The translations under genes and the position numbers were made by a program. Source: CAZOZK01 sp964584245 (lineage in GTDB: Bacteria; Patescibacteriota; Microgenomatia; UBA1400; PJMF01). From it: 15,222 nt of DNA. Below, one piece after another: positions 1-7,767 of the stretch (its first letter is position 1; every line of letters begins with the position of its first letter). Location of the stretch: contig CAZOZK010000016.1 in NCBI GenBank assembly GCA_964584245.1, positions 1 to 15,222 of the forward strand, in the 5' to 3' direction. The notes under the pieces were generated by a model. It saw nothing but the letters and a program-made list of their open reading frames with translations. It had not been told where the DNA came from and searched no databases.

Positions 1-1239
1 AAATGAAAAACTAAGTGGATTTACTAAAACCAAAGAAGTCACTAAGGTAGCGAGGTTTGCGTCGCGAATACTATCCCAGGCTCGACCAAATCCAAGTTGC
101 ATTGCGCGTTGAAACGGTTTTCCCAAACGAATTTCTTCTTTCATACGCTCAAAAATAAGCACATTAGCATCTACAGCCATTGCAACTGATAGCAATAATC
201 CTGCAATTCCTGGAAGCGTAACGGTAATACCAAGCAATTTATACAAGGCAACAGTTATCACAGCATAAATTGACAAGGAAATACACGCCAGCACACCAGA
301 CCATCGATACATAATAATCATAAATAACATCACAAAAGCGACACCAATCAAGCCTGCTTTGACGCTGGACTCAACGGCTGACTGGCCTAAACTTGCTCCA
401 ACAATTCGCTGCTCGAGTACCTTAATTGGCACTGGCAGTGAACCAGCATTTAATTGGATAGCCAGTTGCTTGGCTTCTTCGAGCTCAAAAGCCCCTGATA
501 TCTGGGCCTTACCATCGAGAATAGGTGTTTGAATCTGTGGCAAAGTAATTGGCATATCATCTAAGAAAATGCCCAATACAGAATTAACGTTTTCTTGAGT
601 AATTTTGGCAAAAATATCACGACCCTCTGAGTTAAACTCGAGAGAAATGACTGGTTCTGCCGTATTTGGGTCAAACTCAACAGTAGCACGTCGCAGTTGA
701 TCACCTTTCAGTTCTGTAGGTTCAAATGACTCAAAAAACGCAATAATGGATTCTGGATCTGAGCCAACACTAGCTGGTTGTTCTTTTTGCAATCTAAAAT
801 CAAGTTGGGCTGTTGTCCCAAGTAGTTGCAAGGCTTGATCTGGATTGGTGATTCCAGCAAGCTCAACAATAATTCTATATTCATCACCGTTTTGAGCTGT
901 TTGAATAACTGGCTCACTGATACCAAATAGATTTACGCGGCGTTCAACAATTGCGCGAGCAGTTTCTAAAGCCGCTGCTCTGTCTGCTTGCTCTACAGCA
1001 CTCATGTCGGCTTCTAGCACTAACTGCATGCCACCTTGAATATCTAAGCCTTGTTTAAAATCTAAATTTGGAAACCAGTTAATACCGAGTCCAGAAAAAC
1101 CAATTCGCGGTCGTTGAATGGTAGTTTTTACTGGATAACCAAAAATACTGGTATCTATTGGCAAAGATGCAGGCAACGCAATAACTGCGCAAATTAGAGT
1201 TATGAAGCTAATCAAAAAGAATTTCCAACCTAATGACAT
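1..1239 (-). CDS. secD: Protein translocase subunit SecD (3' end beyond the window)
   Basis: SecD works with SecF at the SecYEG channel and uses the proton gradient to help pull exported proteins across the membrane. I translated this frame by hand: it is open from an ATG at 1239 to base 1, giving 413 codons with no stop, so the C-terminus is missing. Residues 7-27 form the first membrane helix. GLDIQGG at 64-70 matches the SecD signature usually written GLDLxGG. The periplasmic P1 region runs to about 290. Several membrane helices follow, with VDANVLIFERMKEE at 356-369, a hallmark of the SecD/SecF part of the RND superfamily. No Shine-Dalgarno sequence is evident, and the gene starts 24 bases after the upstream regulator's stop, so it is probably read from the same transcript. 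secF may follow beyond the left edge (inference). The identity is secure. Confidence 0.96.
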   Translation of the reverse strand, partial: MSLGWKFFLISFITLICAVIALPASLPIDTSIFGYPVKTTIQRPRIGFSGLGINWFPNLDFKQGLDIQGGMQLVLEADMSAVEQADRAAALETARAIVERRVNLFGISEPVIQTAQNGDEYRIIVELAGITNPDQALQLLGTTAQLDFRLQKEQPASVGSDPESIIAFFESFEPTELKGDQLRRATVEFDPNTAEPVISLEFNSEGRDIFAKITQENVNSVLGIFLDDMPITLPQIQTPILDGKAQISGAFELEEAKQLAIQLNAGSLPVPIKVLEQRIVGASLGQSAVESSVKAGLIGVAFVMLFMIIMYRWSGVLACISLSIYAVITVALYKLLGITVTLPGIAGLLLSVAMAVDANVLIFERMKEEIRLGKPFQRAMQLGFGRAWDSIRDANLATLVTSLVLVNPLSFSF

Positions 1240-1263
1240 ACGTATTTGCACTTATCTACTCTT

Positions 1264-1863
1264 TTATATACCTGGGGTTTGTCGTTCAGAGAACTCTGCA
1301 GAACTACCAATAATCATGACACGGGCTGCGTTAAGAATATCCATAATAAATGGATCTCTCCTATTTTTTCTAAACGTAAACTCTTCTGAATTAAAAACCG
1401 CGTAGTTAATTTCTCTACCGACGCGCTCTTGTTCTGCAGTAATGATGGCTTGCAGTTCTGGCAAGACTATATCTCCCACAACCAATAAATCAACTTCACC
1501 TTGTTTTGGTTTTTTGCCTTCGACAAATTTACCAGACAGCATGGCATAGTCTACAGTACCAAGTTTGCGTCTATTTTTGGTGATTTTGAGACCTAAGCCA
1601 GTCGTTTTTGCAACCATCTGTTGAAGTTCAGAATAAAAAGGATATCTTGTGTTCAAATTGTAGTACATGCGGTTACCACGTTGTTCACTCTTGAGTAAAC
1701 CGTAGCCGAGCATTTTGTCTAGCTCACGACGTACAGCATTAATTTCCTCTTTGATAAGTCGAGTGATTTCACGGACGTATCGCAACTCATCTGGGTTTTG
1801 AAAAAACATCTCAATGAGTTTAACCCGAGTTTTTGATATCATTAAATCTTTTAAATCTGCCAT
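1264..1863 (-). CDS. Winged-helix regulator fused to a nucleotidyltransferase-like domain
   Basis: A 199-residue protein with two domains. Residues about 5-72 look like a winged helix-turn-helix: a recognition-helix region (VREITRLIKEEINAVRREL) followed by a wing (KSEQRGNRMYYNL). Residues about 100-190 resemble the minimal nucleotidyltransferase fold, with SG at 110-111 and GEVDLLVVGD at 122-131. In active family members the strand motif is usually DxD; here it is ExD (Glu123, Asp125), and the Gly-Ser motif is weak (SGKF). The domain may therefore be inactive or have a changed role (inference). A Shine-Dalgarno AAGGA lies 5 bases before the ATG. A candidate promoter and a small inverted repeat lie upstream, which would fit autoregulation. 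secD follows 24 bases downstream. The DNA-binding role is likely; the target genes are unknown. Confidence 0.8.
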   Translation of the reverse strand: MADLKDLMISKTRVKLIEMFFQNPDELRYVREITRLIKEEINAVRRELDKMLGYGLLKSEQRGNRMYYNLNTRYPFYSELQQMVAKTTGLGLKITKNRRKLGTVDYAMLSGKFVEGKKPKQGEVDLLVVGDIVLPELQAIITAEQERVGREINYAVFNSEEFTFRKNRRDPFIMDILNAARVMIIGSSAEFSERQTPGI

Positions 1864-1878
1864 TTCATTCCTTCATGT

Positions 1879-1890
1879 ATTGAGGTCAAT
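1879..1890 (-). promoter_or_regulatory. Candidate operator in the regulator's leader
   Basis: An inverted repeat ATTGA-N2-TCAAT lies between the predicted transcription start and the Shine-Dalgarno sequence of the wHTH regulator gene. Its size and place would suit binding by a winged-helix dimer that represses its own gene. Arms of 5 bases can occur by chance in AT-rich DNA, so this is only a candidate. Confidence 0.25.
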
Positions 1891-1900
1891 CTGTACTCGG

Positions 1901-1929
1901 ATTGTAATCACATTTGCCTAATCAAGCAA
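1901..1929 (-). promoter_or_regulatory. Candidate sigma70-type promoter for the regulator-secD unit
   Basis: On the minus strand, TTGCTT (1929-1924) and TACAAT (1906-1901) are separated by 17 bases. The -10 matches the TATAAT consensus at 5 of 6 positions; the -35 matches TTGACA only at TTG. The predicted start near 1894 leaves a leader of about 30 bases to the ATG at 1863. The 106-base gap after the DUF3048 gene also favours an independent promoter. Confidence 0.4.
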
Positions 1930-1969
1930 GCAGTAAAGTGATGGTGAATGCAAGTAAGACTTGACCAGG

Positions 1970-3169
1970 TTAGTAGGCAACTTTGGTAGTTTTATTGACA
2001 ATAGAGATCCAGGTTAAGCCACGGCCCATTTGGACTGGCTTGCCTTTTTCATCTAAGAACTCAAGTTCAGCTGTTCTTGATTTCTTTGACCATGTTCCTT
2101 CGATAGCATTTCCATTTATGAAAATGAGTGCTTTTCCGGTACCGATGGTTTCATACATCATGTGTTTTGCTTCGTTGAGTGGACCTTTTTCGGTAGTCAA
2201 GATTACAGCCACGTTGGTTGCTGCAATTTGCTTACCGGAATTCATATCAACATGTTTCTCTCCGCCCAGTGTTCTAAGATAGGTTCCAGATGTACTGTCG
2301 AAATCCCAGGTCACTGCATATTGACCGTATCCAGACCAGAAATCATAGCTAATTGTTTTGACACTACCAGGGGTTCCGGCCTCATCTGCAAACTGCCATC
2401 CTTTATAATTTTCCCACCAGTTGCCTTGTGGTACTGTTTTACTGGTTTTGAATTTAACTGGTGGAACATTTGTCCAGCCACGTTTTTCTGCAACATCCCA
2501 GAGTTTTTCTGTAGTAGTTACCATAGTGTGTTCAGTAGCGATTTCCTTACCTGGGACACGATTGTAGTCGCGTACAAAGGTTGGGAAGCCAATTGAAAAC
2601 TGGTTTAAGTTGTTTTCACCTGTCCAGCCGTAGTCAGAAAGCTGACCAAGTGCGTTTGTTGGACCTGGAATATTTGCACCACCTACGTGTGTGTAAAGTG
2701 GGAAGTTAAATCCAGATGCGTAATCAATAAAGTAGGTTCGAGCTGAGCGAATAGGAGCTAAAGTGGTATCAAATGCCTGGACACCACAGTAGAAAATACC
2801 CATAAATCGAGTAACACCACCCTCTGCAACAGCTTCAAAAATGATATCAGCATCTGATAATCCAGATTGTGGACGAGCATCAGGTGAATTTTCGATCATA
2901 ACAGCTAGAGGTCGTCTGGTTTCCCATGAATTTTTTTCAGTTAGTGTAAAAAATTTACCATTAGTTGGACATGCTTGATCTCGAGGAGCGCCTGGTTCAA
3001 TAGTCAATAAAGAGCCAAGTAAAGTCTCATCATCTGCTTGATCTTGCATTGTTGTTTGCGGAGAAACTGTAGATTCAGGGCTTAAATAACTGAATACGCC
3101 ATACGAGCCAACTGCGCTGATAACGTAAAGTACTAATGCAACGATGAGGGGTTGTTTTTTGTTTTTCAT
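1970..3169 (-). CDS. DUF3048 (YerB-like) membrane-anchored extracellular protein
   Basis: A 399-residue protein with an N-terminal membrane helix at 8-29 (signal anchor), a polar linker, and two domains matching the DUF3048 family. The N-terminal domain (about 84-225) contains RPLAVMIENSPDARPQSGLS and then ADIIFEAVAEGGVTRFM, the typical family block, plus IRSARTYF at 140-147. The C-terminal domain (about 270-395) has the usual Tyr/Trp-rich strands and a GKALIFINGNAIEGTW segment. Two cysteines, 68 and 128, flank or lie in the first domain and could pair outside the cell. YerB of Bacillus is the best-known relative; its biochemical function is not established to my knowledge. No clear Shine-Dalgarno precedes the ATG at 3169. 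The family call is strong; the role is unknown. Confidence 0.9.
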   Translation of the reverse strand: MKNKKQPLIVALVLYVISAVGSYGVFSYLSPESTVSPQTTMQDQADDETLLGSLLTIEPGAPRDQACPTNGKFFTLTEKNSWETRRPLAVMIENSPDARPQSGLSDADIIFEAVAEGGVTRFMGIFYCGVQAFDTTLAPIRSARTYFIDYASGFNFPLYTHVGGANIPGPTNALGQLSDYGWTGENNLNQFSIGFPTFVRDYNRVPGKEIATEHTMVTTTEKLWDVAEKRGWTNVPPVKFKTSKTVPQGNWWENYKGWQFADEAGTPGSVKTISYDFWSGYGQYAVTWDFDSTSGTYLRTLGGEKHVDMNSGKQIAATNVAVILTTEKGPLNEAKHMMYETIGTGKALIFINGNAIEGTWSKKSRTAELEFLDEKGKPVQMGRGLTWISIVNKTTKVAY

Positions 3170-3186
3170 AGGTTGTTATATTTGTG

Positions 3187-3216
3187 CAGTAATTACTGTA
3201 CCATGCTGATTTTATA
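3187..3216 (-). promoter_or_regulatory. Candidate -10 element and palindrome upstream of the DUF3048 gene
   Basis: In the 102-base gap before the DUF3048 gene, TATAAA (3216-3211, minus strand) could be a -10 element. A perfect 12-base palindrome, CAGTAATTACTG (3187-3198), lies just downstream, where a repressor would cover the transcription start. I see no convincing -35, so the gene could instead be read through from the frr-rseP run. Confidence 0.25.
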
Positions 3217-3271
3217 AAAACGAGAGTCTATTATTTCCTTTTTTTGGAAACTACTTTATACGCAATACTTT

Positions 3272-3469
3272 TTATGATGACAACACTCCAAATGGGAGAT
3301 ACCAAGCCAAGAACACTAAACAGGAAATGAGTAGAACTGAAACAACTAATGTCATTCTCAGGTCACCGACAATTAATCGCAAGTCATATCCGAGTAAATC
3401 CTTGACTGGTTCTGCCTGTGATTGAGATTTCTTTTCTGACTTTGATTTTGAGTAGACGTATTTGGACAT
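3272..3469 (-). CDS. Small single-pass membrane protein (65 aa), unknown
   Basis: I do not recognise a family. The open frame reaches back to an ATG at 3520 inside the end of rseP, but I prefer the ATG at 3469, which begins MSKYVYSKSKSEKK, avoids the 26-base overlap, and gives a 65-residue product. The N-terminal third is Lys/Ser/Gln-rich and cytoplasmic-like. A middle segment, YDLRLIVGDLRM, is followed by one membrane helix at about 40-60. The gene follows rseP by 25 bases and is probably in the frr-rseP transcript. Its place next to a site-2 protease makes a partner or substrate role thinkable, but nothing in the sequence proves it. Confidence 0.6.
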   Translation of the reverse strand: MSKYVYSKSKSEKKSQSQAEPVKDLLGYDLRLIVGDLRMTLVVSVLLISCLVFLAWYLPFGVLSS

Positions 3470-3494
3470 ACTGATGATATTGTTTAGTTCTATT

Positions 3495-4670
3495 TTAAAC
3501 GAAAATTCTCCAGATATCACGGCCAGTTATGCCAACAATAAATAACATAAGTAAAATTATGCCGATGTATTGTGCATATCCCTCAATTTTTTCGGTTCTC
3601 TTTCTGCCAAACAAGTGCTCCGCAATAATAAATACTGCTCTGCCTCCATCGAGTGGCATAATTGGCAATAAATTCATAATTGCTAAACTAACCGAAATTA
3701 TTCCAGCAAAGTTGAGAATCATGAGTGGGCCTTGATCAAATAATCGATACTCTACAGCTTGGTGAACAATTCCCACTGGACCAACTGCTTCAACGGGAAG
3801 TGATCGCTCCTTGGAAAAGTTCATGACCATTTTTTGCAATGCTTGCAACGTCTCAACAACAATTAAATAGGTCTGTTGGAAACCTACGCCGGTGCCACGA
3901 ATTGGCATTTCATACCAAGGATAGAAATTAATAACATAGGATGTAAATCCAACACCGATAGCACCTTCACCTGCAGGTACTTCTTCTTGTGTTCGCACGT
4001 AGACTTCGAACTCCTGTGCTAATTCCTGACAACTCAGCCCTGAACAGGTACCAGTAGTAACAATAGTGACTGTCTGGCCGCGTAATGCCTCTATCGCATC
4101 AGCAACCTGCTTATTTGATGAAACTGCGATAACTTGTTCTGCTTGATCACGAATAGCAATAATCTCTACCCCATTTGGAATGCCAGCCTGTTGTGCAGGT
4201 GAGTTGGGAACCGTCATCTCGACACGAGCTCTATCAATATAAGTGGGAATTCCAGCAAATGTGTAAAAAACGCTAAAAGCCAAGATACCAAAAATAAAAT
4301 TGACAGTTACACCAGCCAAAATAACCACTAATTTTTGGAAAGTTGTTTTTGTATAGAAAGCATTTTGATGTTGTTGATCAATTTTTTTTTCATCAGCTTT
4401 CCCTTTAATTTTCTCTTCAACAGGGGCTGGACCGTCTTCTCCATCCATTCTGACAAATCCACCAAAAGGAATCCAGTTCAAGGTAAATGCCGTTTCAGCT
4501 TGTTTAAACAAGGTAATTGCCTTTGGAGGATAGCCAAGTCCAAACTCTTCAACTCGAATTTTTGCCCACCGTGCAGCTAAAAAATGACCCAATTCATGAA
4601 TAAGCACTAAAAATGACAACAGCAATACAAACATCACAATAGTAAAAAGTAGGTACACTATTTCAATCAT
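3495..4670 (-). CDS. rseP: RseP-family site-2 intramembrane zinc metalloprotease
   Basis: A 391-residue M50-family protease that cleaves membrane proteins within the bilayer, typically anti-sigma factors or remnant signal peptides. The first membrane helix carries the zinc motif HELGH at 25-29. The conserved FGLGYPPK and NWIPFGGFVRMDGEDG segments follow. A PDZ-like domain occupies roughly 165-255. The second active-site motif, NLLPIMPLDGG, is at 333-343, with Asp341 as the third zinc ligand. A final hydrophobic helix ends the protein. All catalytic residues are present, so it should be active. The ATG at 4670 is 5 bases after the frr stop with no separate Shine-Dalgarno, which suggests translational coupling. 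A cytoplasmic loop contains a run of nine A bases (4382-4390). The substrate is unknown. Confidence 0.95.
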   Translation of the reverse strand: MIEIVYLLFTIVMFVLLLSFLVLIHELGHFLAARWAKIRVEEFGLGYPPKAITLFKQAETAFTLNWIPFGGFVRMDGEDGPAPVEEKIKGKADEKKIDQQHQNAFYTKTTFQKLVVILAGVTVNFIFGILAFSVFYTFAGIPTYIDRARVEMTVPNSPAQQAGIPNGVEIIAIRDQAEQVIAVSSNKQVADAIEALRGQTVTIVTTGTCSGLSCQELAQEFEVYVRTQEEVPAGEGAIGVGFTSYVINFYPWYEMPIRGTGVGFQQTYLIVVETLQALQKMVMNFSKERSLPVEAVGPVGIVHQAVEYRLFDQGPLMILNFAGIISVSLAIMNLLPIMPLDGGRAVFIIAEHLFGRKRTEKIEGYAQYIGIILLMLFIVGITGRDIWRIFV

Positions 4671-4675
4671 AAAAA

Positions 4676-5230
4676 TTACACGGTCATTAATTCTGTTTCT
4701 TTTCGCTTTGCGATATCGTCAAGCTTAGTCAAAAATAATTTCATTTTTTCGTCTAACTTTTCTGTGTACTCACGGACATCATCTTCACTGTATCCAGCTG
4801 TATCCTCGAGCTGTTCAATTGATCGTTTCTCGTCTGATCGGATAGTTCGCATCATCTTTTTTCCATCTTCAATCTTTGCATGCAAAACCTTAACCATTTC
4901 TTTGCGTCTCTCCTCGTTTAAGGCTGGGACCACAATGCGAATCATGTTTCCATCTACAATCGGATTTAAATTCAACTGAGCAATAGTAATGCCTCTTTCG
5001 ATAGCTCCCAAAACACTTTTATCCCATGGAGTAACCACCAGTAAAGTTGTATCTGGAGCACTTACATTTGCCAATTCATTAATCTTCATTCTAGTACCAT
5101 ATGCCTCGACAACTACAGAATCCAAAAGGCTTGGCGTGGCCTTACCGGTGCGAAGTAACGACAGCTCACCAGAAACGTGATCGAGCAATTTTGAAAACTT
5201 AGCTTCTAAAGATGTAAAATCATATGACAT
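4676..5230 (-). CDS. frr: Ribosome-recycling factor
   Basis: RRF, with EF-G, splits the post-termination ribosome after translation ends. The 184-residue length is normal for the family. Family motifs are present: LRTGKATPSLLDSV near 26-39, the TPWDKSVLGAIERGI block near 67-81, and NEERRKEMVKVLH near 105-117, where the three-helix bundle's basic face binds 23S rRNA. The ATG at 5230 follows AAAGG with 9 bases of spacing. It is the first gene of a minus-strand run with rseP and is divergent from the plus-strand gene at 5388. In many bacteria frr lies next to pyrH, uppS, cdsA and dxr; none of these is seen between frr and rseP here. Confidence 0.97.
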   Translation of the reverse strand: MSYDFTSLEAKFSKLLDHVSGELSLLRTGKATPSLLDSVVVEAYGTRMKINELANVSAPDTTLLVVTPWDKSVLGAIERGITIAQLNLNPIVDGNMIRIVVPALNEERRKEMVKVLHAKIEDGKKMMRTIRSDEKRSIEQLEDTAGYSEDDVREYTEKLDEKMKLFLTKLDDIAKRKETELMTV

Positions 5231-5325
5231 GGTGCTTTACCTTTCTTAAATCTTAAATATCTGTCTTAATTGCTTAGGTTGAGGCTCATTTTCAAGCACT
5301 GCAACAACGCCAATTGTATCAGAGT

Positions 5326-5354
5326 TTGTGCTACTGATATAGACACGGTATACT
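5326..5354 (+). promoter_or_regulatory. Candidate promoter for the plus-strand DUF1189-like gene
   Basis: TTGTGC (5326-5331) and TATACT (5349-5354) are separated by 17 bases. The -10 is 5 of 6 to consensus; the -35 matches only at TTG. The predicted start near 5361 leaves about 27 bases before the ATG at 5388, and no Shine-Dalgarno is seen in that leader. The site sits in the 157-base divergent gap with frr. Confidence 0.4.
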
Positions 5355-5387
5355 GCATCAGCGGTATCACAGAACTAACTTGATTAT

Positions 5388-6293
5388 ATGACAAACTTTC
5401 TTACAACATACGGTACATTATTTTTGGGATTGTTTCATACTCCTCAAGCCTACAAAGCCATTGTTTCTCGTGGATGGCTGAGTACATTGGGTTTTTTCTT
5501 TTTGAGTTATGTGATTGGGAGTGTTTTGAGCACTGGATTGTTCTATGCTCGATACCTACCAGATACCATAGCAGACTTTAAGACGATCTTGACTATCTCT
5601 GCAGAGAATCTACCAGAAGAAGTACAAGTTTCTTGGGATGCAGATCAACACACACTCAAATTTTCAGGAGCTACTCTACCGGTTAGCGTGAAATCAGACA
5701 TTTTTGCTCAGGACAAGTCACTAACAGATTTTGACAGTGGTGTTTTTGACGAATATTTTTTCACCCTTATTGATGGTGATATTGATCAAAATAACACCGA
5801 TTATTCAGATTCATTTTTGGTTTTTGCTACCAATGGCTTGCAGTTTAAAAATACCAACACGAATCAAACAGGATTTATACCTTACGATGAAATAGCATCC
5901 GCACTCAGAACAGTTACTGACTCAGTTGATTCCTCTTCAGAGACATCAGCAAAATATCTACTCCAAAATGCCGGACCAGTTTTGGATAGTATGGATCAGA
6001 AAATTCGACAATATTTCCCATTAGTATTTTTACTTGGTATACCAGTTTTATTTGTAATCACCCTACCAAATCTTGTTATCGCAATTTCATTTATGATCTT
6101 GCTGCTCAAGCTCAATAATTATTCGTTGACTATTCCCCAAACGATTCGACTGACACTCCTGGTTAGCAGCATCGCTATGCTAGTTAATCAAGTTACTTTG
6201 GTGATCTATCCAACTCTGAACTGGCCATTTTACTCCATGACTTTTTGGGCGATAACGTTCTACCTGCTGATTATCAACAAAAAACTTTGGTAA
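5388..6293 (+). CDS. DUF1189-like multi-pass membrane protein
   Basis: The only plus-strand gene I can support in the window, 301 residues. Topology: a cytoplasmic amphipathic start containing HTPQAYKAIVSRGW, a membrane helix at about 30-53, an extracytoplasmic beta-rich domain at about 60-205, then four membrane helices at about 208-223, 225-241, 252-272 and 280-297. The pattern of an N-terminal FxxPxxY-type segment, one helix, an outside domain with an NLPEEVQVSWD-like strand, and a C-terminal helix cluster resembles DUF1189 proteins of Firmicutes; I call that family only tentatively. The function is unknown. It starts at an ATG with no Shine-Dalgarno, has its own candidate promoter, and ends convergently to the 141-residue gene 39 bases away, with no clear terminator between them. 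Confidence 0.8.
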   Translation: MTNFLTTYGTLFLGLFHTPQAYKAIVSRGWLSTLGFFFLSYVIGSVLSTGLFYARYLPDTIADFKTILTISAENLPEEVQVSWDADQHTLKFSGATLPVSVKSDIFAQDKSLTDFDSGVFDEYFFTLIDGDIDQNNTDYSDSFLVFATNGLQFKNTNTNQTGFIPYDEIASALRTVTDSVDSSSETSAKYLLQNAGPVLDSMDQKIRQYFPLVFLLGIPVLFVITLPNLVIAISFMILLLKLNNYSLTIPQTIRLTLLVSSIAMLVNQVTLVIYPTLNWPFYSMTFWAITFYLLIINKKLW

Positions 6294-6332
6294 GCCTAGC
6301 TTGCTTGCACACGAAAATAGAAATTCTGGAAA

Positions 6333-6758
6333 TTAATCTAAGCTGATTTCGTAATTCACTGGTGGAACAGTCAAGTATTCAATAGTTGGATCTATTTGTT
6401 TGAGTCGATCTTTGAGCTCAGCTACATCTCGTTCAATTTTGGTTTGCTCTGTTACAGGTTTCTGCACTTGGAGGTTAGTATCTATAACATCTGGTTCAGA
6501 CATCTGCGGCATGAGTGCGATGAGCAAAATGCTGCCAAGCATAACAATCGCAAAAATAATCCCTCCAAGAATGAGCATTTTTTTATTTTTTTTCGCCTTT
6601 TCAACTTTAGCAGCTGCCAACAGTTCTTCCTCTGTCATATTTTCTGGATCTATAGGTAGTTCGGGATTTTTTTTGACCACTGGAGCTACTGGAGTATGCA
6701 CAGCTTCCAATGTAGGCTCTTCTTGGGCAAATTGTGTTTGGTCTTCAAAGTTATTCAT
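6333..6758 (-). CDS. Single-pass membrane protein with acidic N-terminus (141 aa), unknown
   Basis: No family recognised. Residues 1-45 are acidic and proline-containing, followed by a lysine-rich stretch (KVEKAKKNKK, 51-60), which by the positive-inside rule puts the N-terminus in the cytoplasm. One membrane helix covers 61-83. The outside tail has a short predicted helix at about 104-121 (IERDVAELKDRLKQ) and ends in YEISLD. It begins 3 bases after the stop of the 328-residue gene, with AGGAAG as a distant Shine-Dalgarno in that gene's end, so the two are very likely co-translated and may interact. It is the last gene of the nucleotidylyltransferase run and converges with the plus-strand gene. 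Confidence 0.7.
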   Translation of the reverse strand: MNNFEDQTQFAQEEPTLEAVHTPVAPVVKKNPELPIDPENMTEEELLAAAKVEKAKKNKKMLILGGIIFAIVMLGSILLIALMPQMSEPDVIDTNLQVQKPVTEQTKIERDVAELKDRLKQIDPTIEYLTVPPVNYEISLD

Positions 6759-6761
6759 AGA

Positions 6762-7748
6762 TTAGAAACTTCCTAGTAACTCATCCAAAAAACTAAATAC
6801 TTGTGAGAAATTGCCATAGGCATTTGAAATTGATGTCTCAATATCTATATTTCCACTCTCTGTACCAGCTGAATCAACTACTTTTTTGACTTGGGCATCA
6901 GCCACATTTAAGGAGTCCTCTAATTCAATCATAACTTCTAAAATTTGCTCAAAGGCTCGTTGATCTTGAGGTGTTACAAGAATTGGTGGTTGTTTTGACT
7001 CAGCAGTGGCATCTTTAGAGTTGTAAATCGCCTCTAAAACGGTAACCGTTGAATCAAATAACGCTTGGTAGCGTGCAAGTTGCAAGGATGCTCGTGAAAA
7101 AGCGATGGTGTTTTGCACACGCAGCGCAATTGGAACGAAATCAGCGCTCGATTTGTTACTAGCAGTTCTATCTAATGACAAGCGAACTTGGTCAGTGTGG
7201 CGCAACAATGCTTGTTCAAGTGACGCAATTTCTTGTAATGAATACTCTGCATACTCAGGTTTCATACCTGCAGTGCTGGAAATTTCTAGTTTGAGGAGAG
7301 CAAGATAGGTACCTAACACTTGGTTTCGCTTTTCCTGAACAACTCGAGTTGCCTGAACCGCTGCTTCCAGAGAAGAAAGAGTGTTGAGCTTAAAAAACTG
7401 ACCTTTGAGAATCGTGAACTCTTGATCAAGTTGGCGATATTCTGCTAACTGGCCATTGAGTGTTCGTTTAACTTCAGCAATGTCATCTTGTAATTCAGCT
7501 TTTTCAAAATTAAAACCCGCACTTTGTGTTGCCACAGAAGCTGGAGCACTTGGAGTCGCTGGGAGTACTAAAGAATCTTCAGATTGAATAGTCGTGGCTG
7601 ATGTTGCTGTAGTTGGTGCTACAGCCGTAGTTGCAGTTGCGCTTTGAGTTGTGGCTACCATCAAGTACACAAATAAACCTAGCACCACACCAGCTCCTAT
7701 ACATAAAGAATTAACACGGTGCGAAGAATTATCTGCAAAAAAAGCCAT
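6762..7748 (-). CDS. Membrane-anchored, stalked helical protein (328 aa), unknown
   Basis: No family recognised. The open frame extends back to an ATG at 7844 inside the nucleotidylyltransferase gene, but I choose the ATG at 7748 (MAFFADNSSHRVN): it lies just after that gene's stop and places a membrane helix at residues 13-31 in signal-anchor position. Residues 32-77 are a Thr/Ala/Ser/Pro-rich stalk, and about 80-328 read as almost entirely alpha-helical with Gln/Glu/Leu heptad-like stretches, outside the cell. This could be a coiled-coil spacer or an adaptor for surface assembly. AGAGG lies very close to the ATG, so initiation may depend on coupling to the upstream gene. Its partner is probably the 141-residue protein encoded 3 bases downstream. 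Confidence 0.7.
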   Translation of the reverse strand: MAFFADNSSHRVNSLCIGAGVVLGLFVYLMVATTQSATATTAVAPTTATSATTIQSEDSLVLPATPSAPASVATQSAGFNFEKAELQDDIAEVKRTLNGQLAEYRQLDQEFTILKGQFFKLNTLSSLEAAVQATRVVQEKRNQVLGTYLALLKLEISSTAGMKPEYAEYSLQEIASLEQALLRHTDQVRLSLDRTASNKSSADFVPIALRVQNTIAFSRASLQLARYQALFDSTVTVLEAIYNSKDATAESKQPPILVTPQDQRAFEQILEVMIELEDSLNVADAQVKKVVDSAGTESGNIDIETSISNAYGNFSQVFSFLDELLGSF

Positions 7749-7767
7749 ACCTCTATTATGCAATGTA

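Noticed and set aside
2162..2596. A 144-codon plus-strand open frame opposite the DUF3048 gene
   Set aside because: The minus-strand frame encodes a clear DUF3048 domain over the same bases, and the plus product is Cys/Trp/Phe-rich as expected of a shadow.
3234..3250. TTTCC-T7-GGAAA as an intrinsic terminator after the 65-residue gene
   Set aside because: The stem is only 5 A/T-rich pairs with a 7-base loop, and on the minus strand it is followed by TAATAG, not a U-tract.
6400..6765. Overlapping plus-strand frames of 121 and 87 codons opposite the 141-residue gene
   Set aside because: The minus-strand frame has a coherent membrane topology and tight operon spacing; the plus frames are Ser/Ile-rich reversals of it.
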